Counted from the first letter of the stretch, positions 1 through 9,114 are shown. The stretch is DNA of 64,000 nt from Streptomyces sp. Je 1-79 (GCF_025195125.1 NZ_JAMGSL010000016.1:62001-126000), one strand, 5' to 3'. A program made the numbers and translations. The notes: generated by a model from the sequence alone, not told the origin.

Positions 1-1274
1 CCCGCTGACCGCAGGGCCTGCCCCAGGTCGATGACCCAGGGCTCGCCGCCCACAAGGAGGATGCGGGTACCCGTCGGTTTGACGACACCCAGCCGTCGGG
101 CAACGGGCGCCGCCGTCAGCGAGTAGAGCAGCACGGTTCCCACGATCACCAGGAAGGTGACGGGAAGGATCCTCGCGGCCCCGCTCACCCCGCGGTCGAC
201 CAGGCTGGCGGAGAACGCCGATGCCGTCGCCGCGGCCACGATGCCCCGTGGGTCCATCCACGCGATGAAGGCCCGCTCCCCCTGGGTCAGTCCCGAGCGC
301 GCCGTCGCGGCGAAGGCCACCAGCGGCCGGACCACCAGGACGAGGATCGCGATGAGGGCGAGCGCGGGCAGGAGGACCGGCACCAGGGACGACGGGGTGA
401 CGGTGGAGGAGATGGAGACGAACAGCAGTCCGATGATCAGCTGGATCAGCGTCTCGAAGAAGGGACGCCGAGCGGGCATGTCGAACCCGCGGATGTTGGC
501 GACGGCCAGTCCCACGACGATGGCGGCGATGAGCCCGGTGTCGTCCCGCACGACGTCGCAGCCCGCCGACACGGCGATCACGGTCGCGAGCTGGGCCAGG
601 GTGCCGAGTGTCTCGCCGAGGCGGAGGGTCCGCAGGGTGAACCAGAGCAGCGCGGTTCCCACGGCCCCGCCGGCCAGCCCGACGGCCAGACTGATGCCGA
701 ACTGGCCGAGCTGGTACCCCCGGCCGATGTCGACCTGGTGCGTCGAGGCGATGGCGTGGAAGGTGAGCGCGCCGAGGATGCCGCCGATCGGGTCGGTCAG
801 CGTCCCCTCCCAGATCAGGATGCGCCGCACCTTGTCGCTGGGCCGTACGAAGTCGAGCAGCGGCCCCACGACGGTGGGGCCCGAGACGACGAGGATCACG
901 CCGAGCATCGCGCCCACCCTGAGGGGCATGTCGAACATCGCGGGTGCCACCGACGCGGTGACCAGGAACGTCAGCAGCACTCCGTACACCAGCAGGCGTC
1001 CCACGATGCCGCGGGTGCGGCCGGTGAGCTTGCGCAGGTTGAGCCCCAGACCGGCGTCGTAGAGGATCACCGCGACGGACAGCGACACCAGGGCGGAGAA
1101 CGTCGGCCCCATCAGCCTGTCCGGATGAATGACATCCGTCATCGCGCCTGCGGCGAAGCCGACGGGCAGCAGGATGATGAGGGCCGGGAGACGCAGCTTG
1201 CTCGCCAGGATCTGCGAGCCGGTGGCGAGGACCACCGTCAAGGCGAGGCCGAGAAGGATCTCGTCGTCGGTCAC
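1..1274 (-). CDS. Cation/proton antiporter (CPA family), C-terminus outside window
   Basis: Integral membrane antiporter that would exchange Na+ or K+ for protons. The minus-strand frame stays open from a GTG at 1274 to the window edge, giving about 424 residues. They contain around a dozen hydrophobic segments with typical CPA1/CPA2 motifs, such as GPTVVGPLLDFVRPSDK and FIAWMDPRGIVAA. After the membrane domain comes TRILLVGGEPWVIDLGQAL, which looks like the start of a TrkA-N/Rossmann regulatory domain that continues beyond base 1. The GTG start is preceded by AGAGGA at a seven-base spacing. Overlapping plus-strand frames lack membrane character and are shadows. Whether the ion is Na+ or K+ cannot be told from sequence. 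Confidence 0.85.
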   Translation of the reverse strand, partial: MTDDEILLGLALTVVLATGSQILASKLRLPALIILLPVGFAAGAMTDVIHPDRLMGPTFSALVSLSVAVILYDAGLGLNLRKLTGRTRGIVGRLLVYGVLLTFLVTASVAPAMFDMPLRVGAMLGVILVVSGPTVVGPLLDFVRPSDKVRRILIWEGTLTDPIGGILGALTFHAIASTHQVDIGRGYQLGQFGISLAVGLAGGAVGTALLWFTLRTLRLGETLGTLAQLATVIAVSAGCDVVRDDTGLIAAIVVGLAVANIRGFDMPARRPFFETLIQLIIGLLFVSISSTVTPSSLVPVLLPALALIAILVLVVRPLVAFAATARSGLTQGERAFIAWMDPRGIVAAATASAFSASLVDRGVSGAARILPVTFLVIVGTVLLYSLTAAPVARRLGVVKPTGTRILLVGGEPWVIDLGQALRSA

Positions 1275-2258
1275 AGCGGCGTCCTCTTGGCAGCTCGGCG
1301 TCGGTGAGTCACGCTCCCGGGGCGGACGTGCCGGGGGATCACACCCCGCTGTGCTCCCACGGTGGAATCCATGACGCCCTGCCTCCTCGCTGCGCGGCCG
1401 CGCGGCCTGGTTGCAGCCGGAGCCGGCGCGCCGAGGTCAGGCAATCACCGGCGGCGGCGGGCGGCATGCGGGGAGAACCGCCGTTGGGCCGTTGGGCCGA
1501 GCATCGTCGTCCGATCGGTTGTCGGCGGAGCAGCGCGGCGGGCACGCGGGACCACGGGCGCAACCGGTCACGGACCGCCACGGGCGGTGGGTCGTCGCCG
1601 ACCGGACCGCCGGCGTCGACGGAGCCGTACGTCAACGGGATTCGCGGTCGTCGCTGGAACGGGGGAGTCACGGTGGTCGCTCGTTGACCGCCGCCGTACG
1701 GCTCGCGGTCCGTGCCGCGACGGGCGGCCGTCGTGTCGCACCGTACGGCCGACGCCTCCTGGTCGTGGTGCGCTCCCTCTCGAACCGGCCGATGACGAGA
1801 GCACATGCTCCGGATCGGCCCCCGGGGAGGCGGGCCCCCGGCGCGGGCGCCCAGGAGAAGCGGCGGCGGGCTCACAGGATGGGGAGCCGCGGCCGACAGG
1901 CTGCCGGATGCGGTCGAGTTCGTGCGTTTACGGCCCACGGAATGACAGGGATCGATCAATTGTCGGCCCAGGTCGGTCAGGGCGGAGGTTCCCGTTCCAG
2001 CAAGGTCACATGGCGTACCCGAACTGACTATTCTCCCCTGCGTGTTGCGCTGCACTCACAGCGAGTAACCGAACGCTGTGTCGCGCGTGGATGGAGGCCT
2101 GGCCGCAGGGAGGCGTGACCACCGATGCGATCTCGAACCGACCCGTCGGGGGCACCCATGACAGCACACATCCTCGGCCGGGCGACGTCCCGACCGCTCC
2201 CGCCGCCGCACCGCACCACCCCCAGTCCACTCATTCCAGACTGTTTAGGGACCCCTCG
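1275..2258. other. Intergenic region without a supportable gene
   Basis: Nearly 1 kb separates the antiporter start from cvnA. Long open frames exist on both strands, but they are arginine/proline-rich, match no family I know, and look like GC-driven shadows. The region must hold the divergent promoters for the antiporter and the conservon. The relatively AT-rich stretch near 1935-1970 and the one near 2020-2050 are the likeliest places, but I cannot assign -10/-35 boxes. Confidence 0.5.
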
Positions 2259-3755
2259 ATGGTTCGTACCGGCTCATCCCCTGGAGGCCTGCCACGTGCA
2301 ACGGCTCCGGCACGGCTCGTCCCTCCCGGCCTTCTGGCCGTGGCCTGCGGCATAGCGCTGATCTTCGTCCCCGCGCAGATACGTACACCGGTCGCCTGGT
2401 GCGGGCTCGTCGCGGTCGTCCTGACGGCCATCACCTCGGCCGAGACGGCGCGCCGGGCGCGCTCGGCGGAGCAGGCCCGGCACGCGCGGATGACCGCCGA
2501 CGTACAGCAGCACTACGCACAGCGTGAAGCGGCGCTGCTCGCGCGCCTGTCCGACCAGCGGGCCACCACGGTCTGGCTCGCCGAGGAGCTTCTCCCCGCG
2601 GCCGTTGCCCGTATGCAGAAGGGCGACCCCGCGTCGGAGATCCTGCAGGCCGTCAGGTTCGGGGAGCATCTCGACAGCGAGTTCGCCGATGCGCTGCGGG
2701 CGGCGCTGCGGACGCTCCTGGAAGCGGTGGAGGCCGAGGAGCAGACACGGGACTCCTCCCAGCGGGCCCTGGTGGCGATCGCGCGCCGTGTCCAGGCGAT
2801 CGTGCATCAGCTCGCCAAGGACCTCCACGACATGCAGATCCTGCACGGTACGGATCTCGTGGTCTCCCACGGGCTGCAGGCCATCGACCACCGCAACGCC
2901 CTGATCGGGCGTCTCGCGGCCAGCGTCGCGGTCCTGGGCGACGCCCGGCCCGGCCGTCAGTGGTCGAAGGCGATCCCGCTCTACGACGTCATCCGGGGGG
3001 CCATGTCACGCATCGTGGACTACCCCCGCGTGAAGCTCCAGTCGGTGACGGAGGTCGCGGTGATCGGCCCGGGGGCCGAGCCCCTGATCCACCTGCTCGC
3101 CGAGCTGCTCGACAACGCCACGACCTTCTCGCCGCCGCACACCCCGGTCGAGGTGAGCGCGAGCGAGGTGCCGTCCGGCATCGCGATCGAGATCGAGGAC
3201 CGCGGGGTCGGGCTCACCGAAGAGGTCCGGCACCGCATCGACCGCGTCATGGCACAGGCGGCCTCCACCCTGGACCTGGCCGACCTGGGCGAGGCCACGC
3301 AGCTCGGCCTGCCCGTCGTCAGCCGGCTGGCCCGTGAGAACGGCCTCGACGTCGATCTGCGCCCCTCCGCCTACGGAGGGGTACGTGCCGTGGTGCTGGT
3401 ACCGCGACGCCTGATCACCACCGTCGACCAACCGCCCAGGAAAATCCAACAGTTCGCGCCGAAGCGCACGGGCGCACCGATCGTGCCGAGGCCGACGATG
3501 ACGCGCGAGACCGCAGGGGATTCCGTCGAGGTCAGGCAGACCACGAACGGGCTGCCGCAGCGGCGACGGGAGTCGCCCGTCCCGACTCCGGTCGTCCGGA
3601 CGACCCCCCAGCCCCCCGCTGCCCCGACCGCCTCTCCCGGCACGGGCGGCGCCGCCCGCCAACCGGGCCTGATGTGGGAGGCGTTCAGCGGCGAGAAGAG
3701 ATCGGGTACCGACCCTTCCGTCCAGACCAGCGAGCCATCAGATGAGGATGAGTAA
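2259..3755 (+). CDS. cvnA: Conservon sensor kinase-like protein CvnA
   Basis: Membrane-bound nitrate/nitrite-sensor-like histidine kinase that opens a conservon (cvn) operon. I chose the ATG at 2259, preceded by TTTAGGGA at a good distance; upstream in-frame starts would add a proline-rich stretch without a signal. Two hydrophobic segments lie near residues 23-42 and 48-66. A coiled, charged linker follows. The HATPase domain shows the N box (LLAELLDNATTFSPP) and G1 box (IEIEDRGVGL) around residues 280-320. The C-terminal ~110 residues are Pro/Arg-rich and probably disordered. CvnA proteins are known to associate with CvnB-D in an assembly likened to eukaryotic G-protein-coupled systems. cvnB follows after 2 bases. 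Confidence 0.92.
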   Translation: MVRTGSSPGGLPRATAPARLVPPGLLAVACGIALIFVPAQIRTPVAWCGLVAVVLTAITSAETARRARSAEQARHARMTADVQQHYAQREAALLARLSDQRATTVWLAEELLPAAVARMQKGDPASEILQAVRFGEHLDSEFADALRAALRTLLEAVEAEEQTRDSSQRALVAIARRVQAIVHQLAKDLHDMQILHGTDLVVSHGLQAIDHRNALIGRLAASVAVLGDARPGRQWSKAIPLYDVIRGAMSRIVDYPRVKLQSVTEVAVIGPGAEPLIHLLAELLDNATTFSPPHTPVEVSASEVPSGIAIEIEDRGVGLTEEVRHRIDRVMAQAASTLDLADLGEATQLGLPVVSRLARENGLDVDLRPSAYGGVRAVVLVPRRLITTVDQPPRKIQQFAPKRTGAPIVPRPTMTRETAGDSVEVRQTTNGLPQRRRESPVPTPVVRTTPQPPAAPTASPGTGGAARQPGLMWEAFSGEKRSGTDPSVQTSEPSDEDE

Positions 3756-3757
3756 CC

Positions 3758-4165
3758 GTGACGCCACTGCCCAACATGGACTGGATGCTCAAGGAGCTCG
3801 CGGCCAGCGTCCCTTACGTGCGACACGTGGTCGTGCTGTCGTCGGACGGTCTGTGCATCGGTCAAGCGAACACGGAGACCGACACCGCTGACGCGATCGC
3901 CGCCGCCTGCTCGGGCATGCAGAGCCTGGCGAAGGCCATCGCGCAGAAGTTCCCGCACGGAGACGGGTCGACGCGCATGGTCGGGATCGAGGTCGACGGC
4001 GGTTACTTCTCCCTGATGGCGGCCGGACCGGGAGCCTACCTGGCGGTGCTGGCCGACGAGGAGGTGGACGCGGGGCTGCTGGGCGATCGGATGCGGACGC
4101 TCGTGCTCAGGATCGGCCAGCACATGACCAGCCCCCCTCGTGATGACGTCGGGCAGGCGATGTGA
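3758..4165 (+). CDS. cvnB: Roadblock/LC7 domain protein CvnB
   Basis: Small cytosolic Roadblock/LC7 protein of 135 residues. In conservons this family partners with the GTPase CvnD (a MglB-like role: GAP or scaffold). The sequence has the family's pattern of a short N-terminal helix (NMDWMLKELAASVPYVRHVV), the VVLSSDGLCIGQA strand pair and an extended C-terminal helix. The GTG start lies 2 bases after the cvnA stop, and the stop overlaps the cvnC GTG start in a GTGA, so the genes should be translationally coupled. Confidence 0.93.
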   Translation: MTPLPNMDWMLKELAASVPYVRHVVVLSSDGLCIGQANTETDTADAIAAACSGMQSLAKAIAQKFPHGDGSTRMVGIEVDGGYFSLMAAGPGAYLAVLADEEVDAGLLGDRMRTLVLRIGQHMTSPPRDDVGQAM

Positions 4166-4518
4166 CGTCAGAGCACCAGCCCGCATGGGACGAAGGCAAT
4201 CCTGTTCCGCTGTATGTCATCTCAGGTGGCCCCGGTTCCTCGGCCAAGGCCTTCGACCTGGTCACTCTCATCACATCGAGGTCCGCACCCGAACCCGCGA
4301 TGCAGCCCGAGCAGGCGGCGATCCTCGCCATGTGCGAGTACCCGCTGTCGGTGGCCGAGATATCCGCGTATCTCACTCTGCCGTTCAGCGTCCTCACGGC
4401 GCTGCTCTCCCAGCTCGTCGAGGACGGGCGGGTCGAGGCCATCGCCCCGGTTCCTGTCGCTGCGGTCCCCGAACTCGGCCTTCTGGAGGCGGTGATCCAT
4501 GGACTACGTAATCTCTGA
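4162..4518 (+). CDS. cvnC: DUF742 winged-helix-like protein CvnC
   Basis: Conservon component of 118 residues belonging to the DUF742 group. The family has a short N-terminal part with a PLYVISGG motif (here at about residues 16-23) followed by a winged-helix-like C-terminal half, here CEYPLSVAEISAYLTLPFSV and onward. Its role in the conservon complex is not established, though an adaptor function is usually proposed. It starts at a GTG overlapping the cvnB stop and ends 20 bases inside cvnD, consistent with tight coupling. Confidence 0.92.
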   Translation: MTSEHQPAWDEGNPVPLYVISGGPGSSAKAFDLVTLITSRSAPEPAMQPEQAAILAMCEYPLSVAEISAYLTLPFSVLTALLSQLVEDGRVEAIAPVPVAAVPELGLLEAVIHGLRNL

Positions 4519-5122
4519 CGCACCCGCCGCCGGCCCCCTCGGCACCGACGTGCTGCTGCCGCACGGCGCCAGGGGAGTCAAGGTCGTGATTGTCGGCGGC
4601 TTCGGGGTCGGCAAGACGACGATGGTCGGTGCGGTGAGCGAGATCTCGCCCCTGACCACCGAAGAGACCATGACGCAGGCCGGTGTCGGGATCGACCACA
4701 ACCCCGGTGCCGCGGGCAAGAACACCACCACCGTCGCCATGGACTTCGGCCGCATCAGCATCAACGAGGAGCTGATCCTCTATCTCTTCGGGACGCCGGG
4801 GCAGGAGCGCTTCTGGTTCCTGTGGAACGGCATCTTCGAAGGCGCGCTGGGCGCCGTGGTCCTCGTCGACACGCGCAGGATCGAGGTCTGCTTCGAGATC
4901 ATCACCCGCCTGGAGGACCGCCGCGTCCCCTTCGTCGTGGCCGTCAACTCCTTCCCCGAGGCCCCGCAGCACCCGATAGCGGCTCTGCGGAGTGCTCTGG
5001 ACCTCAACGAATCCGTGCCCATCGTCACCTGTGACGCGCGCGACCGGTCGTCCTGCCGCGACGCCCTGCTCTCGCTGATGGGCTATCTGCGCACCCTCGC
5101 CGTCGCCCAGGAGTCCGCATGA
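4499..5122 (+). CDS. cvnD: Conservon small GTPase CvnD
   Basis: Ras-like/MglA-like GTP-binding protein of 207 residues. The P-loop GGFGVGKT is at about residues 33-40, and the switch II/G3-like LFGTPGQERF is near residues 98-107. VAVNSF stands where NKxD would normally be, so the guanine-specificity motif is degenerate, as is usual for CvnD. It is the signalling switch of the conservon, probably cycling on CvnB. The ATG lies inside the end of cvnC. An alternative start a few codons downstream is possible because the P-loop is unusually far from the N-terminus. Confidence 0.92.
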   Translation: MDYVISDAPAAGPLGTDVLLPHGARGVKVVIVGGFGVGKTTMVGAVSEISPLTTEETMTQAGVGIDHNPGAAGKNTTTVAMDFGRISINEELILYLFGTPGQERFWFLWNGIFEGALGAVVLVDTRRIEVCFEIITRLEDRRVPFVVAVNSFPEAPQHPIAALRSALDLNESVPIVTCDARDRSSCRDALLSLMGYLRTLAVAQESA

Positions 5123-6540
5123 CTGTCCCGCCCGCCGACCGCACCACCACAGAGCCCGGGCTGGTCCCGCCCCCGGGCTGCCCGGCCCACACCGCCACGG
5201 GCGCCGGGGGAGTCACCCGGCTCCATGGCGCCGCTGCCGAGACCGACCCCATGGGCCTGTACGAGAAGCTGCGCGCCGAACACGGTCCGGTGGCTCCCGT
5301 CCTGCTCGAAGGGGACGTACGCGCCTGGCTCGTCCTGGGGTACCTCGAGAACCGTGACGTGGCCACCCGCTCCACCCAGTTCTCCCGTGACCCCCGCACC
5401 TGGCACGGCTGGAGGAGCGGCGAGATCGACCCCGAGACCTCGCCCCTCGTGCCGATGATCGGGTGGCGTCCCGACTGCGTGTGCGCGGACGGCGAGGAGC
5501 ACCAGCGTCTGCGTGGCGCCGTCACGGCCGGTCTCGACCAGTTCGACCAGCGCGGGATCCGCCGTCACATCACCCGCTTCGCACACCAGTTGATCGACGA
5601 GTTCAGCGAGAGCGGCAGGACGGAGCTGGTCGGTGAGTTCGCCGAGCCCCTGCCCATGCTCGTCCTGACACACCTGCTCGGCATGCCGGACGAGGACGCT
5701 CCCAAGCTCGTCCAGGCCGCCCGGGACCTCTTCAAGGCCACCGAGACGTCGCTCGCCAGCAACGCGTATGTGCTGGAGACCCTCAAGGAGCTCGTCGCCG
5801 CCAAGCGCGTCCTGCCCGGGCCGGACATCGCGTCCGTCCTGATGGCCCACCCGGCCGGTCTCACCGACGAGGAGGTGCAGCACCACCTGCGCCTCATCCT
5901 GCTCGCGGGCTACGAGACCACCGCCAACCTCATGGCCAACGTGCTGCGGATGTCGGTCACCGACCCGCGGTTCCGCGGCTCGTTGGCCGGCGGACAGATG
6001 ACCCTGCCCGAAGCGGTGGAGCAGGTGCTCTGGGACGAGCCTCCGTTGATGGTGTGCCCGGGCCGCTGGGCCACCGGCGACACCACGCTCGGAGGGCAGG
6101 AGATCAAGGCGGGAGACATGCTGCTCCTCGGCCTGGCCGCGGGCAACGTCGACCAGTCGGTCCGCCAGGACCCCTCGACCCGCGTGCACCACAACCGCGC
6201 GCACCTGTCCTTCAGCGCGGGCGCCCACGAGTGCCCCGGCCAGGACATCGGACGTGTCATCGCCGACACCGGCATCGACATCCTGCTCACCCGGCTGCCC
6301 GACATCAGCCTGGCCGTCCCCGAGTCCGAACTCACCTGGCGTTCCTCCACGTGGGCCCGGCATCTGACGGCGCTGCCGGTGAAGTTCGCCCCCCGCGCGC
6401 CGGAGGGCCGTGATCTGCCGGCGCCCCTGCCGGTACCGCCCCCGCCCACCACAGGGATGCCCACGGCACCGCGACTGCCCGAGTCCCCGCCGCGCGTCTC
6501 GTGGCGGGCGAGGCTGAGGCGGTTCCTGCGCATCCGATAG
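5119..6540 (+). CDS. cvnE: Conservon cytochrome P450 without ExxR (CYP157-like), CvnE
   Basis: Heme monooxygenase-fold protein of 473 residues. The I-helix has LLAGYETTANL, and the heme-thiolate loop is FSAGAHECPG with ligand Cys372. The K-helix, where P450s carry ExxR, reads E301-Q-V-L-W305, so the Arg is absent. This is the known peculiarity of the CYP157 family, whose members occur in conservons. The tail after the P450 domain is Pro-rich and ends in a basic amphipathic stretch (WRARLRRFLRIR) that could bind membrane or partner proteins. The ATG overlaps the cvnD stop (ATGA). A catalytic role is uncertain; a sensor role is possible. No separate ferredoxin gene is nearby. Confidence 0.92.
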   Translation: MTVPPADRTTTEPGLVPPPGCPAHTATGAGGVTRLHGAAAETDPMGLYEKLRAEHGPVAPVLLEGDVRAWLVLGYLENRDVATRSTQFSRDPRTWHGWRSGEIDPETSPLVPMIGWRPDCVCADGEEHQRLRGAVTAGLDQFDQRGIRRHITRFAHQLIDEFSESGRTELVGEFAEPLPMLVLTHLLGMPDEDAPKLVQAARDLFKATETSLASNAYVLETLKELVAAKRVLPGPDIASVLMAHPAGLTDEEVQHHLRLILLAGYETTANLMANVLRMSVTDPRFRGSLAGGQMTLPEAVEQVLWDEPPLMVCPGRWATGDTTLGGQEIKAGDMLLLGLAAGNVDQSVRQDPSTRVHHNRAHLSFSAGAHECPGQDIGRVIADTGIDILLTRLPDISLAVPESELTWRSSTWARHLTALPVKFAPRAPEGRDLPAPLPVPPPPTTGMPTAPRLPESPPRVSWRARLRRFLRIR

Positions 6541-6573
6541 TGCTGGGAGGGCCTGTCGGGGCCGCGCGTACGG

Positions 6574-6612
6574 CCGAGGGGCCGCCGGACACCATGGCCG
6601 GCGGCCCCTCGG
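6574..6612. terminator. Bidirectional hairpin between cvnE and terpene synthase
   Basis: A 15-bp perfect inverted repeat (arms 6574-6588 and 6598-6612, core GAGGGGCCGCCGG) encloses a 9-base loop between two convergent genes. Streptomyces terminators often lack a strong U tract, as here. Confidence 0.8.
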
Positions 6613-6677
6613 GCGGTCCCGGCTCCGCGGCTTCTAGGGCCGTCCCGGCTCCGCGGCCCGGAGCCTCACGACAGGGC

Positions 6678-7733
6678 CTAGCGGGCGGACCCGGAGGCCG
6701 TCCGCTGCACCGGCACGGAACCGCTCACGGGCGCGTAGCGGGGCGCCCCGGTGTACCAGGCGTGGAGGCCGGACAGGAAACCCCGGGCTCCGCGGAGCCA
6801 CGCCTCCAGCTCGATCCGTCGGTCCTGGTCCAGCCCGGCCCGCTGGACGAGCGGGGGGAGTTCGCTCTGGATCAGGTGCTCGAAGTGGCGCAGGCGGGCG
6901 GTCACCAGATCCGCGGCGGCGTGCATCGCCTCCTGGACGGTGATGTCCAGGGAGGTCTCGAGGACGACGACGAGGTTGTTGACGTCGTACTCGTCGTGGA
7001 CTTCCCGCTGGTAGGAGGCGATGTCGTTCGCCAGTCCCATGTAGTCCATGAAGGCGTCGAGCAGGGCGCAGACGGTCCTGCTGTGGCGGATCTGCTCGGG
7101 GATCCGTGCGCCGGTGGAGAGTTCGACGGAGTACGGGGCGGTGTACGCGGCGAAGCTCTCGCGGCGGAACTGGGCGTACTCGATGAGGTCCGGGACGCGG
7201 CCGGTGCGGCTGTTGACCAGTTCCTGGACGCCCGCGTCGATGTACCGCGCGAGCGCACGGTTGAGCCCCTGCCGCCAGTGCGCGAGCCTCGGCGGGAAGA
7301 GGTGCTGCTGGAGGTCGGCCATTCCCCTCTCGACGGGGTTGGCCGGCTCCGGCAGCCGGGCGCCGGGCTCCAGCGGCAGGAAGGCATGGAGGCGGGCGGT
7401 GAAGGCCTGCGCGCCCGCGAGGTCGCCCGTGCGTTTGAAGGCGGAGGCGAAGTAGTCGTCCCAGGCGAGAGCCCAGAGGTTGAACCGGTGGTTGAGCCGG
7501 AGGCCGGCGAGCGAGGCGTCGGGGAGGGTCCACGCGGTCAGCTGGTCGACGGCCATGGCGTGGAACTGCGACCGGGTCCAGATCGGCCGGGCCGCCGGTC
7601 CTCCGTCGACGGCCAGCATGCCCATCGCGCGCGCCCACGTCTCGGCCTCCTCGCGCAGGGCCGGCAGGTACGGATTCAGCCGCACCGGGAACGGCATCCG
7701 CAGTATGGGAAGTTCGATGTCCTGCACGGTCAT
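6678..7733 (-). CDS. Class I terpene synthase
   Basis: Sesquiterpene-type cyclase of about 351 residues that would ionise a prenyl diphosphate with Mg2+. The second metal motif is canonical (NDIASYQRE, residues 236-244). The diphosphate-sensor Arg is at about 190, 46 residues upstream as expected, and the C-terminal RY pair is at 332-333. The first motif is DDYFASAFK (DD at 92-93), which lacks the usual third acidic residue. The start is the ATG at 7733, preceded by GGGAGG; an upstream Met would add an unlikely extension. It is convergent with the conservon P450, and conservon/terpene/P450 neighbourhoods are known in Streptomyces. The product cannot be predicted. Confidence 0.88.
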   Translation of the reverse strand: MTVQDIELPILRMPFPVRLNPYLPALREEAETWARAMGMLAVDGGPAARPIWTRSQFHAMAVDQLTAWTLPDASLAGLRLNHRFNLWALAWDDYFASAFKRTGDLAGAQAFTARLHAFLPLEPGARLPEPANPVERGMADLQQHLFPPRLAHWRQGLNRALARYIDAGVQELVNSRTGRVPDLIEYAQFRRESFAAYTAPYSVELSTGARIPEQIRHSRTVCALLDAFMDYMGLANDIASYQREVHDEYDVNNLVVVLETSLDITVQEAMHAAADLVTARLRHFEHLIQSELPPLVQRAGLDQDRRIELEAWLRGARGFLSGLHAWYTGAPRYAPVSGSVPVQRTASGSAR

Positions 7734-8056
7734 GGGATCCCTACCTCCCTGTCGGCGCACAAGCGAGGACGTGAACGCGCTGCACATTCGAGAATGGCCG
7801 GGGTGGCCGGCTCGGTGCCGGAGTATGACGGTCCGCTATTCCCCTCGCGACGGACATCGAGCAGTTTCCGCCATATGGCGCACCAGACCTTCCCACGGCG
7901 TCCGAGCGGCAACCCCGTGCGGTTGTCTTCGGCCACGATCAGAGCAGGATTGTGCAGAAGGAAACGATCCCTCTGGTCGGGTTTGGCTCAAATTCGATCC
8001 CAAAGCAGGCCATGATCGGCCAAATCCCGCCTGGGGGCGCGCGCGGGGCATCGCCC
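7734..8056. other. Intergenic region upstream of the terpene synthase
   Basis: About 320 bases between the terpene synthase start and the stop of the HIT-like gene. It should hold the terpene synthase promoter. A relatively AT-rich segment lies around 7945-8000. I see no gene, repeat or clear operator. Confidence 0.4.
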
Positions 8057-8530
8057 TCATTCCATGAGCCGGTCCAGCTCACCACCGACCGCCGCCCGCA
8101 CCACGTCATGGCGCGGGCCGAGCGCGTACTGCTCCTCACTCCACATCTCCCGTGGGTACAGCCACACCGGCAGGCCCACGAGGCCGGCGGGCTCCCACTC
8201 GAACCGGGGCCAGACGTGCGCGTGCAGAAAACCGTCGGTGTTTCCGAGAATCTCCAGGTTGACGCGGCGGAAGGCGGGGTCCAGACGTCGGCAGGCTCGC
8301 TCGACGGCCTCGCCCAGGCGGTCCATGTCGGACAGGAAGCTCAGACGTCTGCCCCTCGGCAGCTCGGAGAGTCGCTGCACCGCGGGATCGTCCGTCAGGA
8401 GCACGGAGTATCCGGGGAGGAACTGGACGTCCCCGATGACCGCGAATCCGGCGTCGAGTCTCCTGAGCACCGAAGGGTTCTCTCCTCGGAGCGCGCTCCC
8501 GATGCGGTCCGCCCGCCAGTCGTCCGTCAT
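8057..8530 (-). CDS. HIT-like (histidine triad) protein
   Basis: Protein of 157 residues from the HIT-like superfamily of nucleotide hydrolases and transferases. The C-terminal half carries LEILGNTDGFLHAHVWPRF, where HAHVW replaces the classical HxHxH triad, so the third histidine is missing. An N-terminal strand region (FAVIGDVQFLPGYSVLLTDD) also resembles diadenosine-polyphosphate hydrolase-like members. Activity is therefore uncertain. The gene stands alone, upstream of the mmsB remnant on the opposite strand. The start Met gives the full fold. Confidence 0.7.
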   Translation of the reverse strand: MTDDWRADRIGSALRGENPSVLRRLDAGFAVIGDVQFLPGYSVLLTDDPAVQRLSELPRGRRLSFLSDMDRLGEAVERACRRLDPAFRRVNLEILGNTDGFLHAHVWPRFEWEPAGLVGLPVWLYPREMWSEEQYALGPRHDVVRAAVGGELDRLME

Positions 8531-8659
8531 GCCGGCCGACCTTACCCGGCCATGATCACGGCGGACCGCCCGGAATCCGGAGCAGGCCAGTTCCTTGCTG
8601 TGGCCGGCCGCTCGGCGCTGGCCCGATTCTTTTCACGCGCCCGCGCCGGGGGTGGGGCC

Positions 8660-9114
8660 ATGGGCAGGAAGGCCGTGCACTGCGGAGGCGCCGGCGCCGG
8701 ACAGGCCGCCAAGATCTGCAACAACATGATCCTCGGCATCTCGATGATCGCCGTCAGCGAGGCGTTCGTCCTCGGCGAGAGCCTCGGCCTGTCCCACCAG
8801 GCGCTGTACGACGTGGCCTCCACCGCCTCCGGCCAGTGCTGGGCGCTCACCACCAACTGCCCCGTCCCCGGACCCGTACCGGCGAGCCCGGCCAACCGGG
8901 AGTACCGCCCCGGTTTCGCGGCCCCGCTCATGGCCGAGGACCTGGGCCTCGCCGCCGACGCCCTGCGCGCGGGCGGCATCGACGCAGGGCTCGGACTGCG
9001 CGCGGCGGAGATGTTCGCCGCCTTCGCCGAAGGGGCCGGAGCCGCGCAAGCTTCTCCGGCATCGTCCACGTCCTGCGCGGCACGGCCGCCGGAGCACCGA
9101 AGGGAACGACCTGA
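8660..9114 (+). pseudogene. Remnant of 3-hydroxyisobutyrate dehydrogenase (mmsB-like)
   Basis: The plus-strand reading frame from 8660 encodes the C-terminal domain of a 3-hydroxyisobutyrate dehydrogenase: MGRKAVHCGGAGAGQAAKIC, with the catalytic Lys region, then ALYDVASTASGQCWAL. The N-terminal NAD-binding Rossmann domain is missing entirely. Near 9041-9050 the frame shifts: the last recognisable segment (FSGIVHVLRG) is in the other frame and ends at the TGA at 9112-9114. The stop still overlaps the crotonase ATG, so this was once part of a valine-degradation operon. Deletion plus frameshift makes it a pseudogene. A sequencing error could explain the shift but not the missing half. Confidence 0.8.

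Noticed and set aside
157..1307. Plus-strand frames over the antiporter
   Set aside because: They are Arg/Ser/His-rich antisense shadows; the minus strand encodes a membrane protein with clear antiporter motifs.
1339..2055. Long minus-strand frame in the first intergenic region
   Set aside because: Composition is shadow-like, with no family pattern and no ribosome site; several competing frames of equal length exist there.
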